Below, piece by piece: positions 1 to 10,344 of a stretch of 64,000 nucleotides of DNA (within the stretch, counting starts at the first letter, position 1; each line of letters starts with the position of its first letter). Under the pieces are notes generated by a model, which was given only the letters and a program-made list of their open reading frames with translations, searched no databases and was not told where the DNA came from. This stretch comes from Solirubrobacteraceae bacterium (GTDB taxonomy: Bacteria > Actinomycetota > Thermoleophilia > Solirubrobacterales > Solirubrobacteraceae), in NCBI GenBank assembly GCA_030690545.1, contig JAUYGN010000124.1:1-64000 (forward strand), in the 5' to 3' direction. A program made the translations under genes and the position numbers.

Positions 1-158
1 GCCGCCGGCGGCGCGGCCGCGAGCGTGACGGCGCTGCCGCAGCCCGAGCAGCGCGCAAGCGCGTACGCGCCGGGCAGGGCGGGGTCGGAGCCGGGCACGG
101 TGCGCCACGCGGCGAGCCCAGGCTCGCCGCAGGCTGGACACGGCTGCTCGGCTGTCAT
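1..158 (-). CDS. N-terminal end of a zinc-ribbon protein, probably a SAM methyltransferase (cut by left edge)
   Basis: Reading the minus strand from an ATG at 158 gives about 52 residues that stay open to the left edge. They begin MTAEQPCPACGEPG and continue to ARCSGCGSAVTL. The paired Cys motifs CPAC (Cys7, Cys10) and CSGC (Cys37, Cys40) form a four-cysteine zinc ribbon, with Trp18 and Tyr32 between them. Actinobacterial class I methyltransferases often start with this kind of ribbon; the catalytic domain would lie outside the window, so the methyltransferase call is inference. No clear ribosome-binding site precedes the ATG. The 225 bases between this start and the CBS gene hold nothing I recognise. 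Confidence 0.55.
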   Translation of the reverse strand, partial: MTAEQPCPACGEPGLAAWRTVPGSDPALPGAYALARCSGCGSAVTLAAAPPA

Positions 159-383
159 GTCACGCGGCGAACTGCCGGCACTCGCTCGCACGCGCTCCGA
201 CGGAGCCGAGCTGGCCGCCATCCGAGCGGCGGGCCTCCGTCGTGGCAGGCGCTCGCTCGCACCCCGCTCCGATCGCGTCGAAGGAGGGCCTGGTGCACGG
301 CTGGGCGCCGGAGGGGCGCAGGACACACGACTGCGACGCTCGAAGCGGCGCACGCGACGCTCCCGGAACGATCCCGGGTGCGG

Positions 384-833
384 TCACCCGCCGCGATCGT
401 GGAAGTAGAAGCCGGGCAGCGCGGCGCGCGTGATCTGCGCGGTCATGTGCTGCGCGAGCTCGAGGTCGCCGGTGCGCACGGCGAGGTCGTCGAGCGTGAT
501 GATCCCCGTCAGGCGGCCGCCGTCGACCACCGGCAGGCGGCGGATCCCGTGGCGCACCATCAGCTCGGCCGCGTCCTCGACGCCCATCCCCGGCTCGGCC
601 GTGACGACGGGCGACGAGGCGTGCGCATCGACCGGGTCGGCGGGGTCGCGGCCGTCGGTCAGCGCGCCGATCGCGAGGTCGCGATCGGTCACGAAGCCTG
701 CGAGCTGACCATCGTCGTCGACGAGCACGACGGAGCCGACGTTGCGCTCGCGCATCAGCTCGGCGACGTGGCGGACCGTCGCCGTCGGCGGGGCGCTGAC
801 GACGCCCTCGGTCATGACGTCACGTATGTCCAC
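384..833 (-). CDS. CBS-domain pair protein
   Basis: A protein of about 149 residues made almost entirely of two CBS motifs: the first around IRDVMTEGVVSAPPTATV through FVTDRDLAIGAL, the second around VTAEPGMGVEDAAELM through GIITLDDLAV. CBS pairs bind adenosine nucleotides or similar ligands and usually act as regulatory modules; free-standing pairs like this have no fixed enzymatic role. I place the start at GTG 833 because the reading frame upstream runs across the start of the divergent membrane-protein gene and looks non-coding; GTG 848 is the alternative. Neither has a good Shine-Dalgarno sequence, so the transcript may be leaderless. Divergent from the gene at 856 with only 22 bases between the starts. 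Confidence 0.8.
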   Translation of the reverse strand: MDIRDVMTEGVVSAPPTATVRHVAELMRERNVGSVVLVDDDGQLAGFVTDRDLAIGALTDGRDPADPVDAHASSPVVTAEPGMGVEDAAELMVRHGIRRLPVVDGGRLTGIITLDDLAVRTGDLELAQHMTAQITRAALPGFYFHDRGG

Positions 834-855
834 CGACGCAACATACACTTGCGCC

Positions 856-1869
856 GTGACCGCCACCCCGGAGGAGACGCTCGCCGAGGAAGCACAGCGT
901 CGGACGAAGGCGGGCGCGACCGCGATCGCCGCCGGCCTGCTGACGATGCTCGGCTCGCTGCTCGTCCTGACGGCGAACGACAGGTTCCCTTCGGCCGGCC
1001 TGCTGGAGGCGCTCGGCGCCCGCTTCGGCGACTCTCCCGAGCCGGGCCTGGTGGCGCGCAAGGTCCTCTTCTACAACGACAACGTCGTCGCGATCGTCGC
1101 CAGCCAGCTCGTGCCGGCGATCGCGCTGGCGCTGATCGGCGTCGCGCTGACGTACCTGTACCGCTCGACGAAGGCGCGCAATCCGGAGGTCAGCAAGCTC
1201 CCGATCATCGCCACGGTCTCCGGCGCGCTGTTCGTCATCGTCCCGGCGATCGTCGCGGCGGCCGCGCTGACGATCGAGGTCACCTCGTTCGCCGGCTCGG
1301 CCGACCAGAGCGAGCGCGCCGCGCGCGACGTGCTCGACTCGCCACTCGTCGCGGCCGCCTACTACCTCGTCCAGCTCGGCACGTTCGCGCTCGGCCTGGG
1401 ATTCGTCTTCGGGGCGCTGTTCGCGATGCGGGTCGGCCTGCTGACGCGCTTCATGGGCGTGCTCGGGGTCATCGTCGGCATCCTGTTCGTCTTCCCGCTC
1501 GAGGCCCAGCTGCCGCTCGTGAAGGTCTTCTGGCTGCTCGCCCTCGGCGCGCTCTTCCTCAACCGCTGGCCGGGCGGCCAGCCGCCGGCGTGGAAGACCG
1601 GCGACGCGCGGCCGTGGCCCACCCAGCAGGAGCTTCGCGAGGCGCGGATGGCCGAGCGCGGGGAGCAGCCGCGCGGCGCGAAGAGCTCCGGCCGCGGCGC
1701 GAAGCAGGCCGCTCGCGGGGCGAAGGTCGCCGCGGGCGCGGCCGTCGAGGAGAAGGAGCGCCGTCCGTGGCGCGGGCGCTCGACGCAGATCGAGACGCCG
1801 GCGCCCGAGCCGCCCCCGTCCAAGCCGCACTCGTCCTCCAAGAAGAAGAAGCGCAAGCGCCGACGCTAG
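856..1869 (+). CDS. Multi-pass membrane protein with basic C-terminal tail, function unknown
   Basis: A 337-residue protein starting at GTG 856. Hydrophobic segments can be seen near residues 20-38 (AIAAGLLTMLGSLLVL), 73-95 (VVAIVASQLVPAIALALIGV), 110-130, 160-185 and 195-225, giving roughly five membrane passes. After about residue 245 it turns into a long hydrophilic tail rich in Lys, Arg, Ala and Gly that ends in a run of Lys/Arg. A basic tail like this would lie in the cytoplasm and could touch nucleic acid or lipid head groups, but that is inference. An in-frame ATG at 742 lies inside the divergent CBS gene and is less likely. I do not recognise a family. Confidence 0.7.
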   Translation: MTATPEETLAEEAQRRTKAGATAIAAGLLTMLGSLLVLTANDRFPSAGLLEALGARFGDSPEPGLVARKVLFYNDNVVAIVASQLVPAIALALIGVALTYLYRSTKARNPEVSKLPIIATVSGALFVIVPAIVAAAALTIEVTSFAGSADQSERAARDVLDSPLVAAAYYLVQLGTFALGLGFVFGALFAMRVGLLTRFMGVLGVIVGILFVFPLEAQLPLVKVFWLLALGALFLNRWPGGQPPAWKTGDARPWPTQQELREARMAERGEQPRGAKSSGRGAKQAARGAKVAAGAAVEEKERRPWRGRSTQIETPAPEPPPSKPHSSSKKKKRKRRR

Positions 1870-1898
1870 TACCACGCGGGCGATACGGTGCGCCCACG

Positions 1899-3439
1899 AT
1901 GACCTACGAGGAAGCCTGTGCCGCACATGCGTGGCAGGTACCCGAGCGCTACAACATCGCCGCGGACGTCTGCGACAAGCACCCGCGCGACAAGCTCGCG
2001 ATGATCCACGAGGACCCCGACGGCGCCGTCCGCGAGGTGTATTGGGGAGAGCTGCAGGACATGGCGAATCGGTTCGCGCTGGCGCTGCTCGAGCGCGGCG
2101 TGCAGCGCGGCGACCGCGTCGCGATGCTGCTGCCGCCGACGCCCGAGACCGCCGCCGCGTTCTTCGGCACGTGGAAGATCGGCGGCATCCTGCTGTCGAT
2201 GTCGGTCCTCTACGGCGACGAGGGGATCCGCCATCGGCTGACCGACTCGCAGGCCGCCGTCGTCGTGACGAACGCCGCCAACCGCGCGCGCGTCGAGGGC
2301 CGGGCGCAGATCGTCGAGCTCGCGCCGGGCGACCTCGACAGCGGCTCGACCGACCACGAGACGCTCGACACGTCGTGCGACGACCCGGCGCAGCTGTACT
2401 ACACGTCCGGCACGACCGGCCTGGCGAAGGGCATCCTGCACGCCCATCGCTACATCCTCGGCCACGAGGAGTTCGTCTACTGCCACGACGTGCGCGACGG
2501 CGAGCGCTTCCACGGCATGGGCGAGTGGGCGTGGGCGGCCGGCATCGCGCCGCTGCTCGGACCGTGGCGCTTCGGGGCGACGCAGGTCGTCCTGCAGCGC
2601 AGGGGCGGCTTCGACCCGCACCAGCAGCTCGCGTTCCTCAGTCGACACCGGCCGACGAACGTCTTCGCGACGCCGACGGCGATCCGCTCGATGATGGGCA
2701 TCGGCGACGCCGGCACGCGCTACCCGCAGGACTTCCGGATCGTCTGCTCGGCGGGCGAGCCGCTGAACCCGGAGGCGATCCGCTGGTTTCGGGAGCAGTA
2801 CGGCGTCACCGTGCTCGACTACTACGGGCTGAGCGAGAGCTACCCGCTCGTCGCGAACTACCCGTTCATGAAGGTCCGCGAGGGCTCGATGGGCAAGCCG
2901 ATGCCGGGCTGGGACGTGCGGATCCTCGACGAGGACGAGCGGCCGGTGGCGGCCGGCGAGCGTGGTGAGATCTGCCTGCGCGCGCGCTCCAACCCGCATT
3001 ATCCGCTCGGCTACTGGAACAACGAGCAGGCCGGCCGCGAGACCTTCGGCGGCGAGTGGTTCCACACGAAGGACGCCGCCTCGCAGGACGCCGACGGCTA
3101 CGTCTGGTACGAGGGCCGCGCCGACGACGTCATCATCTCGGCCGGCTACCGGATCGGCCCGTTCGAGGTCGAGTCGGCCTGCCTCGAGCACCCGGCCGTC
3201 GCCGAGGCCGCCGCCGTCGCGTGGCCCGACGAGCGGCGCGGCAACATCGTCAAGGCATTCGTCATCCCGGCCGCCGGGTATGAGTCCAGCGACGAGCTCG
3301 GCAAGGAGATCGCGGCGTTCGTGCGCGAGCGCCTGTCGGCGTACGCCTATCCGCGCGCCGTCGAGTTCGTCGCCGAGCTGCCGAAGACCCTGACCGGCAA
3401 GATCCGCCGCATCGAGTTGCGAGAGAGGAGCAAGGCTCA

Positions 3440-3443
<4 letters not shown>
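1899..3443 (+). CDS. AMP-forming acyl-CoA synthetase (medium-chain/acetyl type)
   Basis: A 514-residue ANL-superfamily adenylating enzyme that would activate a carboxylic acid to acyl-AMP and then acyl-CoA. The P-loop-like A3 motif YYTSGTTGLAKG is near residue 165, the A5 motif YYGLSESYP near 308, the A7/A8 region YEGRADDVIISAGYRIGP near 405, and the C-terminal catalytic lysine lies in PKTLTGKIRR. The pattern GYRIGPFEVES resembles medium-chain acyl-CoA synthetases rather than long-chain FadD. ATG 1899 is chosen because the frame upstream reads through the membrane-protein gene. The last bases overlap the start of acs (GTGA), so the two synthetases are probably translated together and may supply a shared acyl/acetyl-CoA pool. 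Confidence 0.88.
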
Positions 3444-5419
<1,976 letters not shown>

Positions 5420-5501
5420 CGACGGGCGGACATGCATGGCAATCGGACGGGCGGGTAGCGCCAGAAGGTCCGCATCAGCCCGACGTCCTCACAGGAGCGT
5501 G

Positions 5502-6491
5502 ATGAAGTCCTTGTCCCAAGAAGCACGCCTCGTCGCGATCAGCGGCGCCCTCGTCCTCGGCCTCGGGATCGCGACCGCCGTCGCGACGGCAGCGCCGGCC
5601 GAGCGGCATGTCGCGCAGGCCGCCGCGATCAGCTGCGAAGCACGGTCCAGCGGCAACAACGCCGCCTTCTACAACGGCAAGTCGGCCTCCTTCGTCTATG
5701 ACCGGATGTTCAGCCGCGGACCGATGCTCCCCGGGCTGGCGACGCACACCCCGCAGGGCATCGCGACGTGGCACAACTGGAACGGCAGCGGCAACGACCT
5801 GCTCGTCGTCACGTCCTACCGCAACGGCGCAAACGCCTGGCTGATCGGCATCGACCCGAGCAGCGGCCGGCATGTCGGCACGGTCGCGATCGCCCCGACG
5901 CATGCCGGCGGCATCGCGATCACGAAGGGCTGGGCGTTCGTACAGGGCAAGAACTCGCCGACGGGGCACACGATCCGCAAGTACCGGCTGTCGACGCTGC
6001 GGACGAGGATGGCGCGGGCCGGCACGCCCTACTTCAAGCAGACCGGCACGGCGCGCAAGGTCTATGGCGCATCGTTCATCGCAAGCTACGGCGACAACCT
6101 CTACGCGGGGCGCTTCAACCAGCGCGGCCGCGACAGGATGTACCGCTACAAGGTCGCCAACAACGGTGCGCTCGCGACGCAGCCTGGCGCCTACGAGGTG
6201 CCGATGAAGGCGCAGGGCCTGCTCGTCACGGCGAACCGCTTCATCTACAGCACGTCGTTCGGCAACGACAACCGCAGCAACATCTACGTCATGAACGGTG
6301 GCGCGCGGGACATCGACAACGCCTCGACGCGCTGCTTCCGGGCGCCGAGCATGACCGAGGGGATCACCGAGCACCGCGGCACCGCCTACCTCGTCTACGA
6401 GTCCGGGGCGGCGCAGTACGTCGCGAAGGATCCGCGCAACCTCATCCGCCGGATGCACAAGGCGAACCTCGCCACGCTGGCTGCGTACTGA
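5502..6491 (+). CDS. Secreted protein, possibly beta-propeller-like, function unknown
   Basis: A 329-residue protein. ATG 5502 is chosen because AGGAG lies just upstream (5493-5497) and the product then opens with a clean signal peptide: charged MKSLSQEAR, a hydrophobic core around ISGALVLGLGIATAV, and an Ala-rich cleavage region. The mature part has repeating short beta-like stretches such as LLVVTSYRNGANAWLIGID and NLYAGRFNQRGRDRMYRY, plus two cysteines near the ends (ISCEARS and TRCFRAP) that could form a disulfide. The spacing of aromatic/Gly-rich strands suggests a beta-propeller, but this is inference from pattern only. It stands alone between acs and a convergent STAS gene. Confidence 0.65.
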   Translation: MKSLSQEARLVAISGALVLGLGIATAVATAAPAERHVAQAAAISCEARSSGNNAAFYNGKSASFVYDRMFSRGPMLPGLATHTPQGIATWHNWNGSGNDLLVVTSYRNGANAWLIGIDPSSGRHVGTVAIAPTHAGGIAITKGWAFVQGKNSPTGHTIRKYRLSTLRTRMARAGTPYFKQTGTARKVYGASFIASYGDNLYAGRFNQRGRDRMYRYKVANNGALATQPGAYEVPMKAQGLLVTANRFIYSTSFGNDNRSNIYVMNGGARDIDNASTRCFRAPSMTEGITEHRGTAYLVYESGAAQYVAKDPRNLIRRMHKANLATLAAY

Positions 6492-6545
6492 GCCTCTCTG
6501 GGCCGGCGCTCGCCTGTCGGCGGGCGCCGGCGAGCCGGCCGCCGA

Positions 6546-6893
6546 TCAGGCGTCGGCGAACGGCAGCCGGTCGGCGAGATCGGTGATCTCGAAGACGCGG
6601 TGGACCTGCTTGGGGCCGCGCAGGATCGACAAGCGGCCGTCCGCGCAGCGCTCGGACGCCATCAGGAGCAGGCGGATGCCGGTCGAGTCGATGAACTCGA
6701 GCTGGCCGAGGTCGACGACGATCGAGCTGGCATCGCCGGCCTCGACGCTGCGCAGCTCGGACTCCAGGCGCGGCGCCCCGTCGAGGTCGAGCTCGCCGAC
6801 GAGCTCGACGATGTGCGCCTCGCCCTCGCGCTCGCTGCGCACCACGAGGCTGCCGAGCTTGCCCGTGCGTGCGGCACGATCGCGGTCATCCAT
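6546..6893 (-). CDS. STAS-domain anti-anti-sigma factor
   Basis: A 115-residue single STAS domain of the SpoIIAA/RsbV type, which in partner-switching systems binds an anti-sigma kinase and so frees a SigB/F-family sigma factor. The conserved loop FIDSTGIRLLL places the phosphorylatable Ser at about residue 70. A strong AAAGGAGG ribosome-binding site sits at 6900-6907, seven bases before the ATG, so translation should be high. A SigB/F-type sigma factor is encoded about 2.5 kb upstream on the same strand, yet no anti-sigma kinase (RsbW) or phosphatase is visible in the window. A second STAS paralogue lies at 37148. Confidence 0.85.
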   Translation of the reverse strand: MDDRDRAARTGKLGSLVVRSEREGEAHIVELVGELDLDGAPRLESELRSVEAGDASSIVVDLGQLEFIDSTGIRLLLMASERCADGRLSILRGPKQVHRVFEITDLADRLPFADA

Positions 6894-6962
6894 CAGCGGC
6901 CTCCTTTCGTCCCGTCAGATGCAGGCCCGCAGGGCGAGTCGCCCAACGACTCGGCCAATCTA

Positions 6963-8561
6963 TCAACGCGCGTCGAGCTTGGCCTGCGTGCGCAGCTCGG
7001 AGACGATCCGCTCCAGGCGCGGCTCGGTGTCGGTGTCGAGGTGCGTCATCGCGGCCGCGACGGCGGGATGGACGGCGGCGATCCGCTCATGCATCGCGTG
7101 GGCGACGGCGCGATAGGACGGGTGCCCTTCGCGGCCGGAGCGCAGCTCGATCAGCTGCATCGCCTCGCGCGCGTTGAGATCGAGCACGTAGCGCAGCCGG
7201 TAGCCGAGGCAGAGCGCGTACATCGCGGCGCGGCGATCGTGGCCGGCGTCCAGCAGCCGCTCGTAGGCGGCGTGCGAGACGTCGAGCGCGCGACGGTAGG
7301 CATCGCCGACGCCGGCGTCGTCGACCTCGTGCGGGACGCCGGCACCGAGATCGGGCGTCAGCGCCTGCCATTGGCAGGTCAGCATCCGGTGGCGCTGCAG
7401 GTCGCGAAAGGCGCCGTAGTCGCTGACGATCTCGAAGCGGTAGCGCAGCGACTCCATCCCGCGGCCCGGCCGGTGGCGGCGGTTGGCGCGGTCGCCGACG
7501 AGGTCGGCGAGCAGCAGGCCGCGCGCGTCGTCGCTGAGCGCGTCGAGCGCCGCGCGCGTCGTGCGCTCGTCGGTCGTCGCCGCCTCGAAGAGCAGTGCCG
7601 ACAGCAGCAGGCGCTCGTCGCCGTCGTGGTGCACGAGGCGCACCGAGGGGCCGCCCGCGCCGTCGTCACCGGCCGCGCGGTCCAGTCCCAGGCGCGCCGC
7701 CCAGCGCTCGGCGGCCTGCTCGCGACGCTGCAGGTAGGAGACCCACTCGCCGCCGCGGTCGGGGCGCCCGACGCGTGAGACGAAGCTCGGCATCACCGCC
7801 TGGACGGACTGCAGGATCAGCCGGCCGTAGTGGCGCGCCTCGGGCAGCGGGTGGCCGAGCAGGTGCAGGATCAGCTGCTCGTAGGTCTGGCCGGTGGCGA
7901 AGATCCCCATGTGCGACAGCGACGCGGCGGGGAGCAGACCGCGCAGCAGGTCCAGCGCCTTGGCGCGGATCGCGCGCTCGTGCGCCTGCGCCGACTCGCC
8001 CGCGGCGGCCGGGTACTGCTCGGCGGCCCAGGCCTGCACGCGCGGCAGCGCGGCCGAGTAGATGCCGAAGATCTCGTCCATCGCGGCCTCGTAGTCGGGC
8101 CCGAGCTCGGCGTCGCGGTAGTAGCGGTAGCGCGAGCTGCCCTCGATCGGCGCGTCGTAGGCGATGTAGCGCGTCGACTGCTCGAGGTAGGCGCCCAGGC
8201 GCGGGCGCTGCAGCACCTTCGTCATGACGTTGGAGACCCACTCGCAGGCGACGTGGGCGCCGCCGAGCTGGGCGACGGAGTCATCGCCATAGCCGACGAA
8301 GATGCGCTCGTAGAGATCGGCCGCGCGCTCGCCCTCGTCGCCGTCGTAGCGCCCGCGGTCATGCTCGGGCAGCGACCCGGCGAACTCGTCGAGGAACATC
8401 CGCCGCAGCGTTCCCTGGTAGCGCGAGTAGCGCGCGAACAGCGCGCCCTTGACGGTCTCGGGCAGGTTGACGAGCGCGAACACCGGCTCGTCGAGGTTCG
8501 TGAAGTGCCCCTCGAGGCGAGCGCGCTCAGCGGCGCTGAAGGTCTCGAGCGGGTACTCCAC
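6963..8561 (-). CDS. Tandem-duplicated ThyX-like (flavin-dependent thymidylate synthase family) protein
   Basis: A 532-residue protein, about twice the length of ordinary ThyX. The family makes dTMP from dUMP using FAD and methylene-tetrahydrofolate, with the signature RHRxxSxNExSxRY. Two ThyX-like halves are visible. The first has RPRLGAYLEQSTRY at residues 119-132, which keeps the E-Q-S-x-R-Y end but has Pro for His and lacks the first Ser and the Asn. The second has QRHRMLTCQWQALT near residue 400, which keeps RHR but lacks the S-x-R-Y end; it is followed by the ThyX-like helix DLNAREAMQLIELRSG. The halves therefore carry complementary parts of one motif. Whether it still makes dTMP cannot be decided here. 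Start ATG 8561; it follows the LOG gene. Confidence 0.75.
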   Translation of the reverse strand: MEYPLETFSAAERARLEGHFTNLDEPVFALVNLPETVKGALFARYSRYQGTLRRMFLDEFAGSLPEHDRGRYDGDEGERAADLYERIFVGYGDDSVAQLGGAHVACEWVSNVMTKVLQRPRLGAYLEQSTRYIAYDAPIEGSSRYRYYRDAELGPDYEAAMDEIFGIYSAALPRVQAWAAEQYPAAAGESAQAHERAIRAKALDLLRGLLPAASLSHMGIFATGQTYEQLILHLLGHPLPEARHYGRLILQSVQAVMPSFVSRVGRPDRGGEWVSYLQRREQAAERWAARLGLDRAAGDDGAGGPSVRLVHHDGDERLLLSALLFEAATTDERTTRAALDALSDDARGLLLADLVGDRANRRHRPGRGMESLRYRFEIVSDYGAFRDLQRHRMLTCQWQALTPDLGAGVPHEVDDAGVGDAYRRALDVSHAAYERLLDAGHDRRAAMYALCLGYRLRYVLDLNAREAMQLIELRSGREGHPSYRAVAHAMHERIAAVHPAVAAAMTHLDTDTEPRLERIVSELRTQAKLDAR

Positions 8562-8610
8562 GGGGGCGCAAGGGTAGTGGGTCGACCGGCCGGGTCCGGC
8601 CGGCGCCGCG

Positions 8611-9306
8611 CTACACGCCCTGCTGCACGGCGGCGCGCTGCACGAGCTCGACGACGAGGTCGAGATCGTCGGTCAGGTGCAGCAGATCGAGGTCGCCGGC
8701 GTCGATCTTGTGCTCGCCTGCGACCCGCTCGCGCAGCCAGTCGACGAGGCCCGACCAGTACGCGCTGCCGACGAGGATGACCGGGAACGAGTGGACCTTC
8801 TCGGTCTGGATCAGGCACAGCGCCTCGAACAGCTCGTCGAGCGTGCCGTAGCCGCCCGGCAGTACGACGAAGGCGTTCGCGTAGCGGACGAACATCACCT
8901 TGCGACAGAAGAAGTAGTGGAAGTCCAGCCCCTGGTCGACGCAGCGACAGACGTGTCGCTCGAACGGCAGATCGATGCTCAGCCCGACCGAGTGCGCTCC
9001 CGCGTCGTGCGCGCCGCAGTTCGCGGCGTCCATCGCACCGGGCCCGCCGCCGGTGATGACCGCGAAGCCGGCCGCTCCGAGCCGGCGACCGAGCTCGTGC
9101 GCCAGCGCGTGCTCGGCCGATCCCGGCTGCGTCCGCGCCGAGCCGAAGACCGATACGGCGCGGTGCAGGCCGCTGAGCTCGCGAAAGCCCATCGCCAGCT
9201 CCGCGGCCATCCGCTCGGTGCGCGTGGCGTCGCTGATCTCGCTGGCGACGTCCTCGTGCTGAGCGCCGATCAGCTCCTCGTCGGGGGTGGTCGGGCGGCG
9301 AGACAC
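8611..9306 (-). CDS. LOG-family (TIGR00730) nucleotide phosphoribohydrolase-like protein
   Basis: A 231-residue Rossmann-like protein of the lysine-decarboxylase-like LOG family, whose characterised members release the base from cytokinin or purine nucleoside 5'-monophosphates. The two family motifs are clear: GGGPGAMDAAN around residue 100 and PGGYGTLDELFE around 155, the latter carrying the PGGxGTxxE signature. The core begins at AVSVFGSARTQPGS; about 45 residues precede it, and GTG 9306 is the first plausible start, without a good ribosome-binding site. It lies 50 bases upstream of the double-ThyX gene, so both could be involved in nucleotide handling, which is only suggestive. Confidence 0.85.
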   Translation of the reverse strand: MSRRPTTPDEELIGAQHEDVASEISDATRTERMAAELAMGFRELSGLHRAVSVFGSARTQPGSAEHALAHELGRRLGAAGFAVITGGGPGAMDAANCGAHDAGAHSVGLSIDLPFERHVCRCVDQGLDFHYFFCRKVMFVRYANAFVVLPGGYGTLDELFEALCLIQTEKVHSFPVILVGSAYWSGLVDWLRERVAGEHKIDAGDLDLLHLTDDLDLVVELVQRAAVQQGV

Positions 9307-9368
9307 GCGACCGAGGGTAGAGCTCCGGTCGGAGCGGGCGGCCTGGGCGATGACGCTCGGTGTTGCGG

Positions 9369-10181
9369 TCAGTCGGGTGGCGCGTCCTCCGCGGGCGACT
9401 CGGCGCTCGCAAGCAGGCGCGCGAGCGCCTGGCGGATGATCCGCGAGATCTGCATCTGGCTGACGCCGACGGCGGCGCCGATCTCGGCTTGCGTCATGTC
9501 CTCCTGAAAGCGCATCCGCAGCACCTCGCGCTCGCGCGCGGAGATCGTGCTCATCAGCTGATCGAGGACGGCACGCTCCTCCGCGCGATCGAAGCCGTCC
9601 TCGTGGACGCCGATCGCGTCGCCGAGCGTCGCGGCGTCGTGCTCGCCGCCGGCGCGCGGCGCCTCGAAGGAGACGGCGCGGTAGGCGCCGCCGGCCTGCA
9701 TCGCCTCGAGGACGTCCTCGTGCTGGGCGCCGACGGCGGCCGCGACCTCGGCGACGGACGGCTGGCGACTCAGGTGCTCGGCAAGCTCGGCGACCGCGCG
9801 ATCGACGCGCTGGGAGAGCTCCTGCAGGCCGCGCGGGACGCGGACCGACCACGTGCGGTCGCGGAAGTGGCGCTTGATCTCGCCCAGGATCGTCGGCACG
9901 GCGTAGGAGGAGAAGGCGATCCCGCGGCCGGGGTCGTAGCGGTCGACCGCCTTGATCAGGCCCAGCGAGGCGACCTGCACGAGATCGTCGAGCGGCTCCC
10001 CGGAACGCTGGTAGCGCAGTGCCAGCGAGCGTGCGAGCGGCAGGAAGCGCTCGACGAGCGCGTCGCGCGTGCCGCTGTCCTGCGAGTCGGCGGCCAAGCG
10101 CGCGAACAGCGCGTGCTCGTCACGCAGGCGCTGCGTTCGCGAGTCTCGTCGCGGATCCCGGTCTTCGGTCGTGACGGACAA
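9369..10181 (-). CDS. RNA polymerase sigma factor, SigB/SigF/SigG type (sigma-70 group 3)
   Basis: A 270-residue sigma factor. Region 2 is seen at DLVQVASLGLIKAVDRYDPGRG and FSSYAVPTILGEIKRHFRD (core binding and -10 recognition), region 3 at VRVPRGLQELSQRVDRA and PSVAEVAAAVG, and region 4 at REREVLRMRFQEDMTQAEIG with helix-turn-helix VSQMQISRIIRQAL. This class is normally held by an anti-sigma kinase and released by STAS proteins during stress; two STAS genes occur in the window. The start is probably TTG 10181, since no ATG or GTG fits the frame; a GGGAGG lies about 16 bases upstream, rather far, so the exact start is uncertain. Confidence 0.9.
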   Translation of the reverse strand: MSVTTEDRDPRRDSRTQRLRDEHALFARLAADSQDSGTRDALVERFLPLARSLALRYQRSGEPLDDLVQVASLGLIKAVDRYDPGRGIAFSSYAVPTILGEIKRHFRDRTWSVRVPRGLQELSQRVDRAVAELAEHLSRQPSVAEVAAAVGAQHEDVLEAMQAGGAYRAVSFEAPRAGGEHDAATLGDAIGVHEDGFDRAEERAVLDQLMSTISAREREVLRMRFQEDMTQAEIGAAVGVSQMQISRIIRQALARLLASAESPAEDAPPD

Positions 10182-10344
10182 GTCCGCACGCGTTTCTCGC
10201 CTCCCTCGAAGCTAGGAACTCGCGCGCAGTCGGAGGGAGACGGCTGACAGCCGACGCGCAAGATCGTGTCCCGTTCTCCTCGAACCGGTCCGCGTCTCGA
10301 GGAGCCCGTGCCACCAGTGTCGCACGTCACTGCAACGAGGGTGC

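Noticed and set aside
378-1898. Plus-strand extension upstream of the acyl-CoA synthetase start
   Set aside because: It overlaps the CBS and membrane-protein genes, and the extra 507 residues are Arg-rich without domain.
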